Under the pieces are notes generated by a model that made no database searches, was not told where the DNA came from, and worked only from the letters and a program-made list of their open reading frames with translations. This document shows, piece by piece, positions 7,721 through 14,950 of a stretch of 64,000 nucleotides of DNA. The position numbers and the translations under genes are program-made. The stretch spans positions 1 to 64,000 of the forward strand of contig NZ_JAUSUB010000013.1 in assembly GCF_030813235.1 (NCBI RefSeq), given 5' to 3'. The stretch comes from Cytobacillus purgationiresistens (GTDB taxonomy: Bacteria; Bacillota; Bacilli; Bacillales; Cytobacillaceae). The first letter of the stretch is position 1; every line of letters starts with the position of its first letter.

Positions 7721-8227
7721 TTATCCATTTACCTTTTTTTGTCTTTCTGTCCTTATAATCATCGGTCTATTTTTGTCCTTTTCAATGTTCTCCAAATACT
7801 TCACCAAATAATTTTCAGTGATTCGTGTTGGCACATAACCCAAACGTGCACGAATGATATTTTCCACGATAAATCCCTTTTTCGTGTAATACATATAATT
7901 CCGTCCGGTTTCCTTTTCGACTTCTTTAAACTCTGTATTTCCTTCCTCACCAGCACGATGGAAAACGTGCATATGGGAATACATATTAGAACGCTCGTTT
8001 CGGATCATTTTCAGCAAATACAATAGCTCAAACGTTGAAAATACCATCAATTCAGGGGTTGTTTTCTCTATAGCAGTGTCAAAAACTATATCCCGAAAGC
8101 GTACATCTAACCGTTCTCGATTCTCTTTTACAATGCTTGCTGCAAGTGTCATCGTACAAAAATCACAATAATATTGCTGCTGGTTCATCTTTTCAATGTT
8201 GCTACCGCAATAAGGACATGTTTTCAT
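7721..8227 (-). CDS. Zinc-ribbon protein with C-terminal helical domain (168 aa)
   Basis: ATG at 8227 follows GGGAGAGGG. The N-terminus MKTCPYCGSNI...YYCDFCTM is a classic CxxC/CxxC zinc ribbon. Residues about 55-150 form a charged alpha/beta region with no catalytic motif I can name. Proteins of this layout are frequent on Bacillus plasmids and phages and are unassigned. Its stop lies about 230 bp upstream of the small zinc-ribbon gene. A link to transcription or replication is only a guess from the ribbon. Confidence 0.7.
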   Translation of the reverse strand: MKTCPYCGSNIEKMNQQQYYCDFCTMTLAASIVKENRERLDVRFRDIVFDTAIEKTTPELMVFSTFELLYLLKMIRNERSNMYSHMHVFHRAGEEGNTEFKEVEKETGRNYMYYTKKGFIVENIIRARLGYVPTRITENYLVKYLENIEKDKNRPMIIRTERQKKVNG

Positions 8228-8304
8228 TTTTAACCCTCTCCCTTTTTCAATGGTTTCATATATTTTTCTATTGGACCCGATGGGGGATCTTCCCCACCGG
8301 CATT

Positions 8305-8466
8305 TTACTTCCTTCGTTTTTTAAACTGAAGGATAAGCCATGACACGAACGCAAGGACAATTACAATATCTAAGATGCTTTGCCATATTGAACCATAAGG
8401 ATAATCTCTTATAAATAAGTAAACCAGGACAAAAATTAAGTAAAACCATTTTCCATCTGGTTTCAT
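8305..8466 (-). CDS. Small two-helix membrane protein (53 aa)
   Basis: ATG at 8466 opens MKPDGKWFYLIFVLVYLFIR, a first membrane helix, followed by a second (SILDIVIVLAFVSWLILQF) and a basic tail KKRRK. The ribosome binding site is weak. Positive-inside topology and codon use support a real small gene. A G/C-rich hairpin (8277-8302) lies just downstream. No family is recognised. Confidence 0.5.
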   Translation of the reverse strand: MKPDGKWFYLIFVLVYLFIRDYPYGSIWQSILDIVIVLAFVSWLILQFKKRRK

Positions 8467-8540
8467 AAATTTCCGGAAGTGTTATATAATTTAAGTAGGA
8501 AGGAAAGACATGCAGTCTTTCCCTCCCGGCTCATTTTCGC

Positions 8541-8699
8541 TTACTTACGCTTGCGACGGCGGGGTTTTTTGCGATTTTGAGCCTTTTTGTTTTTCGACCG
8601 TAATCCTTTGATGTCTAGCCACGTCTTGATGATCGAGAGAATCGAAGCAACAATTCCTAAAGCTGTCAGGATGACTCTCAATTCGGTCTCTGTTAACAC
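8541..8699 (-). CDS. Small membrane protein with strongly basic tail (52 aa)
   Basis: The open frame starts at ATG 8726, but that ATG is 3 bp from the -10 box and the GGGAGGTG Shine-Dalgarno comes after it. GTG at 8699, 11 bases after GGAGG, is the likely start. The product has one hydrophobic helix (LRVILTALGIVASILSIIKTW) and a C-terminal stretch of about 20 residues that is nearly all K and R. A short helix with a cationic tail recalls small membrane toxins or holin-like peptides, but no family match is claimed. It has its own strong promoter (8729-8757). Confidence 0.6.
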   Translation of the reverse strand: MLTETELRVILTALGIVASILSIIKTWLDIKGLRSKNKKAQNRKKPRRRKRK

Positions 8700-8728
8700 T
8701 TCCGTTTTCACCTCCCTTCTATACATAT

Positions 8729-8757
8729 ATTATACCATTTAGACACTATAATAACAA
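8729..8757 (-). promoter_or_regulatory. Promoter of the shared TTAG-TGT class (copy 2)
   Basis: On the minus strand TTGTTA (8757-8752), a 17 bp spacer and TATAAT (8734-8729) make a near-consensus sigma-A promoter. The spacer carries TAGTGTCTAA (8748-8739), the shared element. It is placed directly before the basic-tail membrane protein gene. Confidence 0.75.
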
Positions 8758-8760
8758 CGT

Positions 8761-8967
8761 TTATATGGTACTTTTTACAATTTCCCCTGTTTCAAACATA
8801 TAGTTATATCGTGTAATCTTACCCTCAATTTTAAATGTCCACGCATAGGATTCATCACTTGAAATATCCGTGAAAAACTCCGCAACTTCTTGTTTTTCTT
8901 CCGGTATTTTCTTAAATTCCTTTTCTAATCTTTTGATTGCTTTTTTCTCCATTTTTTCTTTACTCAT
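8761..8967 (-). CDS. Small charged hypothetical protein (68 aa)
   Basis: ATG at 8967 follows AAAGGAGGAAG. The product has a lysine/glutamate helix (MSKEKMEKKAIKRLEKEFKK) and a beta-rich end (YAWTFKIEGKITRYNYMFET). It is the first gene downstream of the structured noncoding module copy 1, with a 20-40 bp gap, so it may be controlled by that leader. No family is recognised. Confidence 0.6.
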   Translation of the reverse strand: MSKEKMEKKAIKRLEKEFKKIPEEKQEVAEFFTDISSDESYAWTFKIEGKITRYNYMFETGEIVKSTI

Positions 8968-9003
8968 TTTGTTCTTCCTCCTTTGATTTTTCCTTTTGAT
9001 TTC

Positions 9004-9266
9004 CGAAGCGATTCAGTTCCCCAAAGGGGGATTATTTTTCCCCTTTTGCAAGTAGAACGAAAAACACGTATAGGCAATTGGTCAAGGGTGCTCTTAGCAT
9101 AAAAGTTTTTTATGTTGCGGTAGCGTCCTTAATAAAAAAGTTTTTTGCCCCTTGACCGATTGACTAGCCTTCTTAGCTTCCTGCCGGAAAGGTTCGGGTG
9201 TCCTACCGGCTGGAAGGTTAGAAGGCTTGCGCTGTTTTACGATTCGGAAGGCAAAAGGGAAAAATA
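9004..9266 (-). ncRNA. Structured noncoding block S, copy 1
   Basis: About 260 bp nearly identical to 14951-15211. It contains nested inverted repeats: GGTCAAGG...CCTTGACC enclosing a CATAAAA/TTTTATG hairpin; a long stem AGCCTTCT...AGAAGGCT capped by GCCGG...CCGGC; and TCCCC/GGGGA. Both copies sit immediately before the ribosome binding site of a minus-strand gene (8761-8967 here). That suggests a leader RNA, although an independent RNA or DNA-level site is possible. A plus-strand frame through it (9145-9435) is not kept in copy 2. It may belong to the Rfam-type Bacillus-plasmid RNA class, which I cannot confirm. Confidence 0.6.
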
Positions 9267-9267
9267 T

Positions 9268-9292
9268 AAAAAAAAACAGCCGTATGGCTGTT
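9268..9292 (-). terminator. Terminator inside the noncoding module, copy 1
   Basis: AACAGCC-GTAT-GGCTGTT followed on the minus strand by nine or more T. It lies between the upstream block T and the structured block S. Copy 2 has a hairpin of different sequence in the same place (15213-15242), so position and function are kept while sequence is not. Confidence 0.75.
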
Positions 9293-9377
9293 CTCCTTTG
9301 GTGTTTTATTCTTTTAATCTCTTAATCTTTAGGTTTTCGGCTCGTGAAGGTATGGCGATGATAACCGCAAAGGGATC

Positions 9378-9495
9378 AGGAACCTATCGGAATGTAGGCG
9401 TAAGCCGTACAGACCGTAGTTATCGAGCCATTTAATACCGAGGCGACACGTACGGAATGACAGAAAGGCGCTCTTTCCTTTCTGATCATTCCGTA
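9378..9495 (-). ncRNA. Conserved upstream block T with hairpin, copy 1
   Basis: Positions 9378-9434 match 15327-15380 closely (shared AATGTAGGCG, GCCGTACAGACCGT, GTTATCGAGCCATTTA). Next to it a long hairpin TACGGAATGA...TCATTCCGTA (9451-9495) has a sequence unrelated to the hairpin at the same place in copy 2. With the terminator at 9268-9292, block T could be a small minus-strand RNA of roughly 200 nt. The hairpin overlaps the 3' end of the 9486-9728 gene. Confidence 0.5.
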
Positions 9496-9728
9496 GTGCT
9501 GCCGCCCATATATTTATTTACTAATTCTTCATTTTCTTTAATCATATATTGAACCATTTCTGCAGAACGCTTTCTAAATTCCCAAAAAATATAATCTCTA
9601 TGTTCTTTTATTAACTCTTCAAGTTCTTTTTCCTTTCCTTCATCTAAATACTTTTGGATTTTACCCGGAGTCAGCCCAAAGTGATCCAACAATCCAACGC
9701 CTTTTTTTCCCAGGACAAAACGTTCCAT
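9486..9728 (-). CDS. Hypothetical protein (80 aa)
   Basis: An internal ATG at 9728 preceded by AAAGGAAA is preferred over the first ATG at 9800, which lacks a ribosome binding site. The product (MERFVLGKKGVGLLDHFGLT...) is helical and charged with YMIKENEELVNKYMGGS near the end. No family is recognised. Its stop codon lies inside the long hairpin of the noncoding module. Confidence 0.5.
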   Translation of the reverse strand: MERFVLGKKGVGLLDHFGLTPGKIQKYLDEGKEKELEELIKEHRDYIFWEFRKRSAEMVQYMIKENEELVNKYMGGSTTE

Positions 9729-10011
9729 TTCGTTATTTCCTTTTATCGGGTATTCGGATTTTGTGGTGGAATGAGCGAAAGCCAAAAACCAATATTTCAA
9801 GAAAATGGTTACGAGAAAAATGGTTTTCTAAACGGATAAGAAGATTGAATGCCTAACGAACACGAGAACTGAAATTGATCTTTACCTGCGGGGAGTTTTT
9901 TAAAAAGATTCTCCTTTTTGTTGGGGGCGGTGCCTATGCAGCTTACACCATCGAAATACAAGTAAGGAATGATCAACACTCGTTATCCGCACCACTAATG
10001 TAAAAAAAGCC

Positions 10012-10146
10012 CTACATCCATTTTGAGGACATACCGATCGCATCAAAAGTATGTCCTTCAGACGAAGACGGACCGCCAGAACCCTTTCGGGAGTGCTTTA
10101 TCATGGCTGTATTCAAACGTTGAATTTCTTCGTTTCTCATCTTCAT
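10012..10146 (-). CDS. Possible small ORF (44 aa)
   Basis: ATG at 10146 with a G/A-rich but imperfect ribosome binding site opens MKMRNEEIQRLNTAMIKHSR and ends in AIGMSSKWM. It fills part of the 9.8-10.2 kb gap, where nothing else coding is visible. It could be the tail of a longer lost gene. Low support. Confidence 0.25.
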   Translation of the reverse strand: MKMRNEEIQRLNTAMIKHSRKGSGGPSSSEGHTFDAIGMSSKWM

Positions 10147-10205
10147 CGCCGCCCTTGGGTTGAGTTACTATTCATTACCCTATTTGGCGATTCGAACGAT
10201 CTCGT

Positions 10206-10751
10206 TTAGCTTATTAATTGCGTTTTATATAGCTGCACAACTTGCGTTGCTACAGCTTCAATATCACTATCTAATTCTTCTAATACATATGATTCCAATA
10301 CTCCCATTGTAGCCGTTCCTAAAAACTTCAAAAAAATATGCTTATCGATAATCGGAAGTGAATCCTCATTAAGCTTTTTATTTATCTCCCCCATAGTAAA
10401 AGACAATAGCTTTTTGCGAAATGATGAGGCACCTTCACTTTTAAACAATGCTGCAAAAAATGATTTATGCTGCTCAAAATAAGAAAACCATAATATCGAA
10501 CCTTCTATAATCCCTTTGTCTTGTTTTTGATCACATATTTCTCGCAATTGTGCTATATGGTTGTCCACAATCTTGTCTAACAGATCATATTTATCAATAT
10601 AATGCAGGTAGAATGTTTTTCGACCAATGTCGGCTTTTTCCGTAAGATTTTTAACCGTAATCTCGTCAAACCCTTCCTGAAGTAACATTTGCAAAAAAGT
10701 CGATTGAATAGCTTGTCGAGACTTTAAAATTCTTCGATCTATTTTGTCCAT
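10206..10751 (-). CDS. TetR/AcrR-family repressor (181 aa)
   Basis: ATG at 10751 follows AGGAGGA at 7 bases; the longer frame to 10808 has none. The N-terminal helix-turn-helix is typical (TVKNLTEKADIGRKTFYLHY, about residues 26-45), followed by the ligand-binding helical C-domain. Such proteins repress a neighbouring gene until a small ligand binds. The divergent alpha/beta hydrolase at 11202 is the obvious target. Dyads in the intergenic region (10793-10815), repeated at 11120-11142 before the hydrolase, are probable operators. Confidence 0.88.
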   Translation of the reverse strand: MDKIDRRILKSRQAIQSTFLQMLLQEGFDEITVKNLTEKADIGRKTFYLHYIDKYDLLDKIVDNHIAQLREICDQKQDKGIIEGSILWFSYFEQHKSFFAALFKSEGASSFRKKLLSFTMGEINKKLNEDSLPIIDKHIFLKFLGTATMGVLESYVLEELDSDIEAVATQVVQLYKTQLIS

Positions 10752-10792
10752 ACAGCAGTCCTCCTTGATTTTGTACACAGTGCAAACAATGT

Positions 10793-10815
10793 GTGTATTA
10801 ACACGCATATTGCGT
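10793..10815. promoter_or_regulatory. Probable TetR operator, copy 1
   Basis: Two overlapping dyads, GTGT-ATTA-ACAC (10793-10804) and ACGCA-TAT-TGCGT (10803-10815), just upstream of the tetR start. Exactly the same pair recurs at 11120-11142 in front of the hydrolase gene. Confidence 0.65.
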
Positions 10816-10917
10816 AATGTGGTTATTGAATTAATGGCTCCTTAGTTTTAATATAAATATACAGGAGGAAAATAATACGCGCAAGTGTATTATTAATATG
10901 AATAAAGGGGGGTTTAA

Positions 10918-11108
10918 CTGTGGACATTAAAAAGAAAGCAAAAAGAAACAAAATCCAGCAATTGTTTGCGTTCATTCCAGGCAGCAATTGTATAGCTCAG
11001 ACTCCGGGCACTTATGCGGAAAAACTTGCTAACGGGTATTAACGATTTAATTCGATGCATCCTATCAAGGAGAAGGTGAAGGCGAGCACACAGCAGCCCT
11101 CCCACAAT
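10918..11108 (+). pseudogene. Degenerate partial duplicate of the alpha/beta hydrolase gene
   Basis: This stretch repeats the hydrolase 5' region in shortened form. Shared stretches include AAACAAAATCCAGCAATTG, GGCACTTATGCGGAAAAACT-like and GATGCATCCTATCAAGGAGA segments. Internal deletions and stops prevent translation. The preceding DNA also repeats the hydrolase promoter and operator. It is a decayed tandem duplicate. Confidence 0.75.
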
Positions 11109-11119
11109 GAAAACAATTT

Positions 11120-11142
11120 GTGTATTAACACGCATATTGCGT
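11120..11142. promoter_or_regulatory. Probable TetR operator, copy 2, before the hydrolase
   Basis: Same GTGTATTAACAC and ACGCATATTGCGT dyads as at 10793-10815, here about 60 bp before the TTG start of the hydrolase. A duplicated control region keeps both copies of the site intact while the first gene copy decayed. Confidence 0.65.
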
Positions 11143-11201
11143 AGTTATTGAATCAACGGCTCGCAAGTGTATCTTGAATATAAATAAAGGTGGTTTTAAC
11201 T

Positions 11202-12119
11202 TTGACAGTTACTAAAAAGAAAGTAAAATTTCATGCACATGGGCTACAAGTAGCAGCGATTCTAAATGTACCTGAACATGCTGAAGAAAAGAAACAAAAT
11301 CCAGCAATTGTTTGCGTTCATCCGGGCAGCAGCTGTAAAGATCAAACGGCGGGCATTTATGCGGAGAAACTTGCTGAGCTAGGGTATGTAACGATTGTAT
11401 TCGATGCATCCTATCAAGGAGAAAGCGAAGGCGAGCCTCGTTATGCCGAATACCCGGCTGCACGTGTTGAGGATATTCGGTCTGCGGTTGATTACCTAAC
11501 TACACTGGATTATGTCGACGAAAATCGTATTGGCGTGTTAGGTGTTTGTGCAGGAGGCGGATATGCTGTAAATGCTGCGATGACAGAGCGTCGCATCAAA
11601 GCTATTGGTGCAGTTTCCGTTGCGAATATAGGTCGCGGATATCGTGAAAACGATCCAATCAAAATGCTAGAGCAGGTTGCCCAGCAACGTACTGCTGAAG
11701 CACGTGGAGCCGAGCCTCTGGTTACACAATGGATTCCTAACAGTCATGCTGAAAGAGAAGAAGCTGGTATGACTGAACTGGATCTTGTACAAGCGGTTGA
11801 TTACTATAGAACACCAAGAGGTCAGAGCCCTAGCTCTCCAAACAAATTGAAATTCACTAGCGTGGATTCAATAATCGCCTTTGATGCTTTCCATTTGGCA
11901 GAAACTTTGCTGACTCAACCTTTGCAAATCATTGTAGGTGGCGTACAAGGAGCGTTTGGCTCATACAAGGATGGCCATGAGCTTTATAACCGAGCAGCTT
12001 CTGAGAAAAAAGATTTGTTCGTTGTTGAAGGGGCAAGCCACTATGACCTGTACGACAGAACAGAGCCAGTGAGTAAAGCCCTTGAAAAATTAGGTGCTTT
12101 CTATAAAGAAAATCTTTAG
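11202..12119 (+). CDS. Alpha/beta hydrolase, dienelactone-hydrolase / YcjY-like (305 aa)
   Basis: TTG at 11202 follows AAAGGTGG at 8-9 bases; the GTG at 11190 overlaps that site. The fold is recognisable from VCVHPGSSC (oxyanion region), FDASYQGESEG, the nucleophile elbow GVCAGGGYA near residue 123 with Cys in place of Ser as in dienelactone hydrolases, and HYDLYDR near the end carrying the catalytic His. Substrates of such proteins are small esters or lactones; here the substrate is unknown. The gene is paired with the divergent TetR repressor and has its own terminator, so it looks like an inducible detoxification enzyme. Confidence 0.85.
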   Translation: MTVTKKKVKFHAHGLQVAAILNVPEHAEEKKQNPAIVCVHPGSSCKDQTAGIYAEKLAELGYVTIVFDASYQGESEGEPRYAEYPAARVEDIRSAVDYLTTLDYVDENRIGVLGVCAGGGYAVNAAMTERRIKAIGAVSVANIGRGYRENDPIKMLEQVAQQRTAEARGAEPLVTQWIPNSHAEREEAGMTELDLVQAVDYYRTPRGQSPSSPNKLKFTSVDSIIAFDAFHLAETLLTQPLQIIVGGVQGAFGSYKDGHELYNRAASEKKDLFVVEGASHYDLYDRTEPVSKALEKLGAFYKENL

Positions 12120-12130
12120 TAATAATGCAA

Positions 12131-12160
12131 CGAGGGTGTCTCAAACAGACACCCTTTCAT
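12131..12160 (+). terminator. Rho-independent terminator of the hydrolase gene
   Basis: Stem GGGTGTCT / AGACACCC with loop CAAAC, followed by a T-rich tail (TTTCATTATTTTTT), 10 bp after the hydrolase stop. Confidence 0.85.
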
Positions 12161-12357
12161 TATTTTTTAAAGACAACGGTCAGTTGAAAACAAAGGGTAT
12201 TCGGATTTTATCTTCAGGCACTTATCCATTTGTTTGTACTTAATATTAGTCACTTTACTATTTTCAAACTGCTCATTTGACATATAATAACCCCAATCCC
12301 TCACTATTTTATAAAGGAAAGCAGCTTCAAAGCTGCAAGTAATCGTTAACGATTATG

Positions 12358-12501
12358 TCAGTAACCGAACTTCAACATATACACGATATAATTCGCTCTT
12401 TCCACGGTCTTTATATGGGTCTTATACCTATATACCTTTTCGAGCTATTTGGCCGCTTCTTTGGCTTCCTGAATCGTTCCATACAATCGAATTTTCACCA
12501 T
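12358..12501 (-). pseudogene. DUF3970-like small protein gene with an internal amber codon
   Basis: From ATG at 12501 the frame reads MVKIRLYGTIQEAKEAAK, then TAG, then LEKVYRYKTHIKTVERANYI and VYMLKFGY. The start resembles small phage/plasmid proteins of the DUF3970 type (MKIRLYGT..E.K..), 45-50 residues long. A CAG-to-TAG change at codon 19 would explain the stop. No good ribosome binding site is visible, consistent with decay. The family call is tentative. Confidence 0.4.
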
Positions 12502-13048
12502 TCAATTTATATGATCAAGCAGCAGCTAACACACACTTTTTACTATGGGAATAGGATATAGTCCATACAGGAAACATGAAAACCTTTACATTACTCCCCA
12601 CAACTTCCCCCAATGGTACTGCAAGTTGCCACAGTATCGGGGGAATTTCCGTGTGTTCTGTCAACATTAGAATTAAATGAATAATAATTTCCATACGGGG
12701 CCATAGTAATTATAGACCTAACGGTTAATCAATAAAATGCAACATACTGCCATTGCCCTTGTATCAGCTTAAAGTTGGTACAAGGGCATTTCTTATGTAT
12801 TAACTCCCGTCCCACGGCCTTTATAATTTCTAAAAGAAAGCATTTGGCTTCAGCAAATGGTTTCCTTTCTTCCTTGAATAATCTTTCAAAGGGTTTAAGG
12901 TTGCTACAGCAACCGTCAAACAGGCTCGATGCCTGTTTTAATCAAGAAAAAACGGATGTTTTTTCTTCCATTCGTAAAGCTTCACAGCTGACGATCCAGC
13001 CATTCCTCTTATTTTATTCTCGTTTACTTTGATTTTTTCCTTTAAAGC
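12502..13048. other. Noncoding stretch with several hairpins
   Basis: No convincing gene is seen. Several inverted repeats occur: TTCCCCC...GGGGGAA around 12607-12648, GCCCTTGTA...TACAAGGGC (12757-12788), CATTTG/CAAATG (12841-12865), GGTTGCT/AGCAACC (12899-12914) and AACAGGC-TCGAT-GCCTGTT (12921-12939). These could be terminators of lost genes or small RNAs. The direction of any transcript is unclear. Confidence 0.4.
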
Positions 13049-13069
13049 AAAGGGGCAAAGCCCCTTTTT
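13049..13069 (+). terminator. Hairpin terminator
   Basis: AAAGGGGC-AAA-GCCCC followed by TTTTT on the plus strand; on the minus strand it lies 16 bp after the stop of the 13085-13291 gene and can also fold there. Confidence 0.7.
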
Positions 13070-13084
13070 GCCTGTATTTACTTT

Positions 13085-13291
13085 TTAATAAGCTTCTACT
13101 TCATACCAAGTTTCCATTGCTGGTAGCGACACGCCGTCAAACATCATTTTTTCTAATGCCTTATGATACATGGCTTCATCTAACTTTTCGCCGTGCTTCT
13201 TTTTTTCTTCTTCGTAATTCAAATCGTCTAAATAAACCGTTAAAGAATACATACCGTTCACATCAAATTTCACTAAAATATTGTTACCCAC
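13085..13291 (-). CDS. Small hypothetical protein (68 aa)
   Basis: GTG at 13291 follows CGGAGGTACAAA. The product MGNNILVKFDVNGMYSLTVY... has an N-terminal beta meander and a charged helix, then MFDGVSLPAMETWYEVEAY. No family is recognised. It lies between two hairpins and may be a separate short unit downstream of the radC-like gene. Confidence 0.6.
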   Translation of the reverse strand: MGNNILVKFDVNGMYSLTVYLDDLNYEEEKKKHGEKLDEAMYHKALEKMMFDGVSLPAMETWYEVEAY

Positions 13292-13320
13292 TTTGTACCT
13301 CCGATAATATTTTTAATCAA

Positions 13321-13346
13321 GCAAAGGGGTAAAAAAATTCCCCTTT
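13321..13346. terminator. Bidirectional terminator downstream of the radC-like gene
   Basis: AGCAAAGGGG...CCCCTTTGCT stem with a 10-base A/T loop and T-rich flank, 17 bp after the stop of the JAMM protein gene. Confidence 0.75.
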
Positions 13347-13362
13347 GCTCTTTTTCCACTTT

Positions 13363-13815
13363 TTATAGATAGCCTTTCTCTTTTAAGCTGACATGTTTTC
13401 CGGTATGACTGACTATTACATGGTCAAGAACTTCAATTCCTAGAACTTTTCCTGCTTCCGCAAGTCGTTTAGTAACTTCCAAATCTTCCCTGCTCGGCAA
13501 TGGGTCTCCACTGGGATGCTGATGGCTGACAATGATGGAAGCCGCATTATTAAGAATTGCACATTTCATAACCTCCCTTGGGTGAACTATGCTTGAATTC
13601 AGGCTTCCTACATGCGCTTTATGAAGTCCTATAACCATATTTTTTGTATTAAGCATCATAACAAGAAAAACCTCTCTGTCCTCGTCTGCGATGAATGATG
13701 CCGCTAATTCTTGCGCATCTTGCGGCGAACGGATTATATAACTGGCAAACGGTGCTGTTGTTTCTTTGATTTCCTGTTTGATTCGTACTACTTCGAAGAT
13801 TGGGGTCAATTCCAC
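13363..13815 (-). CDS. radC: RadC-like JAMM/MPN domain protein (150 aa)
   Basis: GTG at 13815 follows AAGGAG at 9 bases. The JAMM metal motif is intact: E near residue 44-46 (DEDREVF), HQHPSGDPLPSREDLEVTKR near residue 98, with H-x-H and the downstream D. The length matches the C-terminal domain of RadC (UPF0758), without the N-terminal helix-hairpin-helix of the chromosomal protein. Short RadC-type proteins are frequent on mobile elements and are often linked to anti-restriction genes; their activity is not established. It is expressed from the TTAG-TGT promoter copy 3. Confidence 0.88.
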   Translation of the reverse strand: MELTPIFEVVRIKQEIKETTAPFASYIIRSPQDAQELAASFIADEDREVFLVMMLNTKNMVIGLHKAHVGSLNSSIVHPREVMKCAILNNAASIIVSHQHPSGDPLPSREDLEVTKRLAEAGKVLGIEVLDHVIVSHTGKHVSLKEKGYL

Positions 13816-13920
13816 TTCTCAAAACTCCTTTGTGCTTGTGATTTTGTACGTTACTTTTGCCAACGATTTTCATTTTGTCGGCTGATCCTTTGGTCTTTCT
13901 CAACTCCTTTCTATATTAAT

Positions 13921-13949
13921 ATTATACCAGTTAGACACTAAAAAATCAA
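13921..13949 (-). promoter_or_regulatory. Promoter of the shared TTAG-TGT class (copy 3), before the radC-like gene
   Basis: On the minus strand TTGATT (13949-13944), 17 bp, TATAAT (13926-13921). The spacer holds the perfect dyad TTAG-TGT-CTAA (13941-13931). About 105 bp separate it from the radC-like start. Confidence 0.75.
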
Positions 13950-13965
13950 TAAAAACACTGACATA

Positions 13966-14361
13966 TCAAGCTTTCAATAATGATTCATTCACTTTGAAAA
14001 CATCTAATGTTAAATTAATGTCTCGATGGGTGTTGTATGCTAATAATAAGGTCTGGACAAATGTTATATCTGATTCATTATTATTGATAATATGAACGGT
14101 ATCACCTTCATATTGGATAGCCTTGAACGCTTTACTTAAAATTGGCATAATCTCATCCCATTTTATATCTAATGCTAAAGGTATATCATATCCGATAAAA
14201 ATAGCTTGCATGGTTTTTTCCTCCTTCTCTATACGTTTTCGAAAATATTTTTCGGCTTCACTTAAAAGTAAAAATCTCCCTATGCGCTTTCTTTTTCTGT
14301 ACACTCTGTAAAAGCTTCCTTCCTTTTTAATTGTAAAAATACCCTCTTTTTTCATAATCAT
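13966..14361 (-). CDS. Hypothetical protein (131 aa) with a strong internal start
   Basis: ATG at 14361 follows AAGGGGAAAAG. The first 50 residues are very basic (KKEGSFYRVYRKRKRIGRFL). A second in-frame ATG at 14211 (MQAIFIGYDIPLALDIKWDE) has an excellent site, GAAGGAGG at 8 bases, so an 81-residue form is probably made too. The C-terminal part is alpha/beta with no known motif. It is controlled by TTAG-TGT promoter copy 4. The family is unknown. Confidence 0.6.
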   Translation of the reverse strand: MIMKKEGIFTIKKEGSFYRVYRKRKRIGRFLLLSEAEKYFRKRIEKEEKTMQAIFIGYDIPLALDIKWDEIMPILSKAFKAIQYEGDTVHIINNNESDITFVQTLLLAYNTHRDINLTLDVFKVNESLLKA

Positions 14362-14405
14362 TAATCTTTTCCCCTTTCACTTTTATTTTCTAATGGACAT
14401 TCTAT

Positions 14406-14434
14406 ATTATACCTTTTAGACACTAATCCAATTA
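14406..14434 (-). promoter_or_regulatory. Promoter of the shared TTAG-TGT class (copy 4)
   Basis: TATAAT on the minus strand (14411-14406) preceded by AAGG and the perfect dyad TTAG-TGT-CTAA (14426-14416). The -35 box is weak (TAATTG at 17 bp). It faces the 13966-14361 gene. Confidence 0.65.
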
Positions 14435-14451
14435 TAAATAATGATGATATA

Positions 14452-14886
14452 TCAGTGTTTGAATAATCCCTCCCAAGTTAATTCTTTTCTAACTTCATAA
14501 TCGCATCCTAAAGCCAATTCATTTAGTTCGTCAAAAGTAACACCTGGTTTATTAAGAATTGACTCCACCTTATCACCTTCTATGTCCTCTTCTTCATTGT
14601 TGGGATTCATCCATAAACCAAGGATAAACTCCTTTACACCTTCAAAAGTAGTTGTATCCACTAATTCCTCAATATCTGAATCGTTAATATCAAAGATACT
14701 GTAAAAAATATCGTCGTTTGTCATGTTACGTTCTCCCTCGGTTTCTTCATCCATTCCCATATCTCCTTTGTGTACTTTTTCTATTTCACTTCTACCACAT
14801 AAATCACATGAACTTGTAAAATCCTCAAATAGTTCTTGGCAATTTTGACACACATAAACAAATTGACTTTCACTATTTATAGTCAT
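14452..14886 (-). CDS. Acidic zinc-ribbon protein (144 aa)
   Basis: ATG at 14886 follows AAAGGAGGAAAAAG. Residues about 9-35 have a rubredoxin-like ribbon (YVCQNCQELFED...CDLCGR). The remainder is strongly acidic (DINDSDIEELVD, NNEEEDIEGD) and helical. It is the first gene downstream of noncoding module copy 2, as the 68-residue gene is for copy 1. No family is recognised. The ribosome binding sites of the two genes are nearly identical. Confidence 0.65.
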   Translation of the reverse strand: MTINSESQFVYVCQNCQELFEDFTSSCDLCGRSEIEKVHKGDMGMDEETEGERNMTNDDIFYSIFDINDSDIEELVDTTTFEGVKEFILGLWMNPNNEEEDIEGDKVESILNKPGVTFDELNELALGCDYEVRKELTWEGLFKH

Positions 14887-14950
14887 TTTTCTTTTTCCTC
14901 CTTTGATTTTGTTTTTGGGTTTTATGAATTTCTTTTTTCTTTTGCCTGAA

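Noticed and set aside
9145..9435. 96-codon open frame on the plus strand
   Set aside because: It runs through the structured noncoding module; the second copy of the module has indels that break the frame, and no ribosome binding site is present.
13649..13903. 84-codon frame upstream of and overlapping the radC-like gene
   Set aside because: Its C-terminal part is the radC-like gene read in another frame; only a short leader is outside it.
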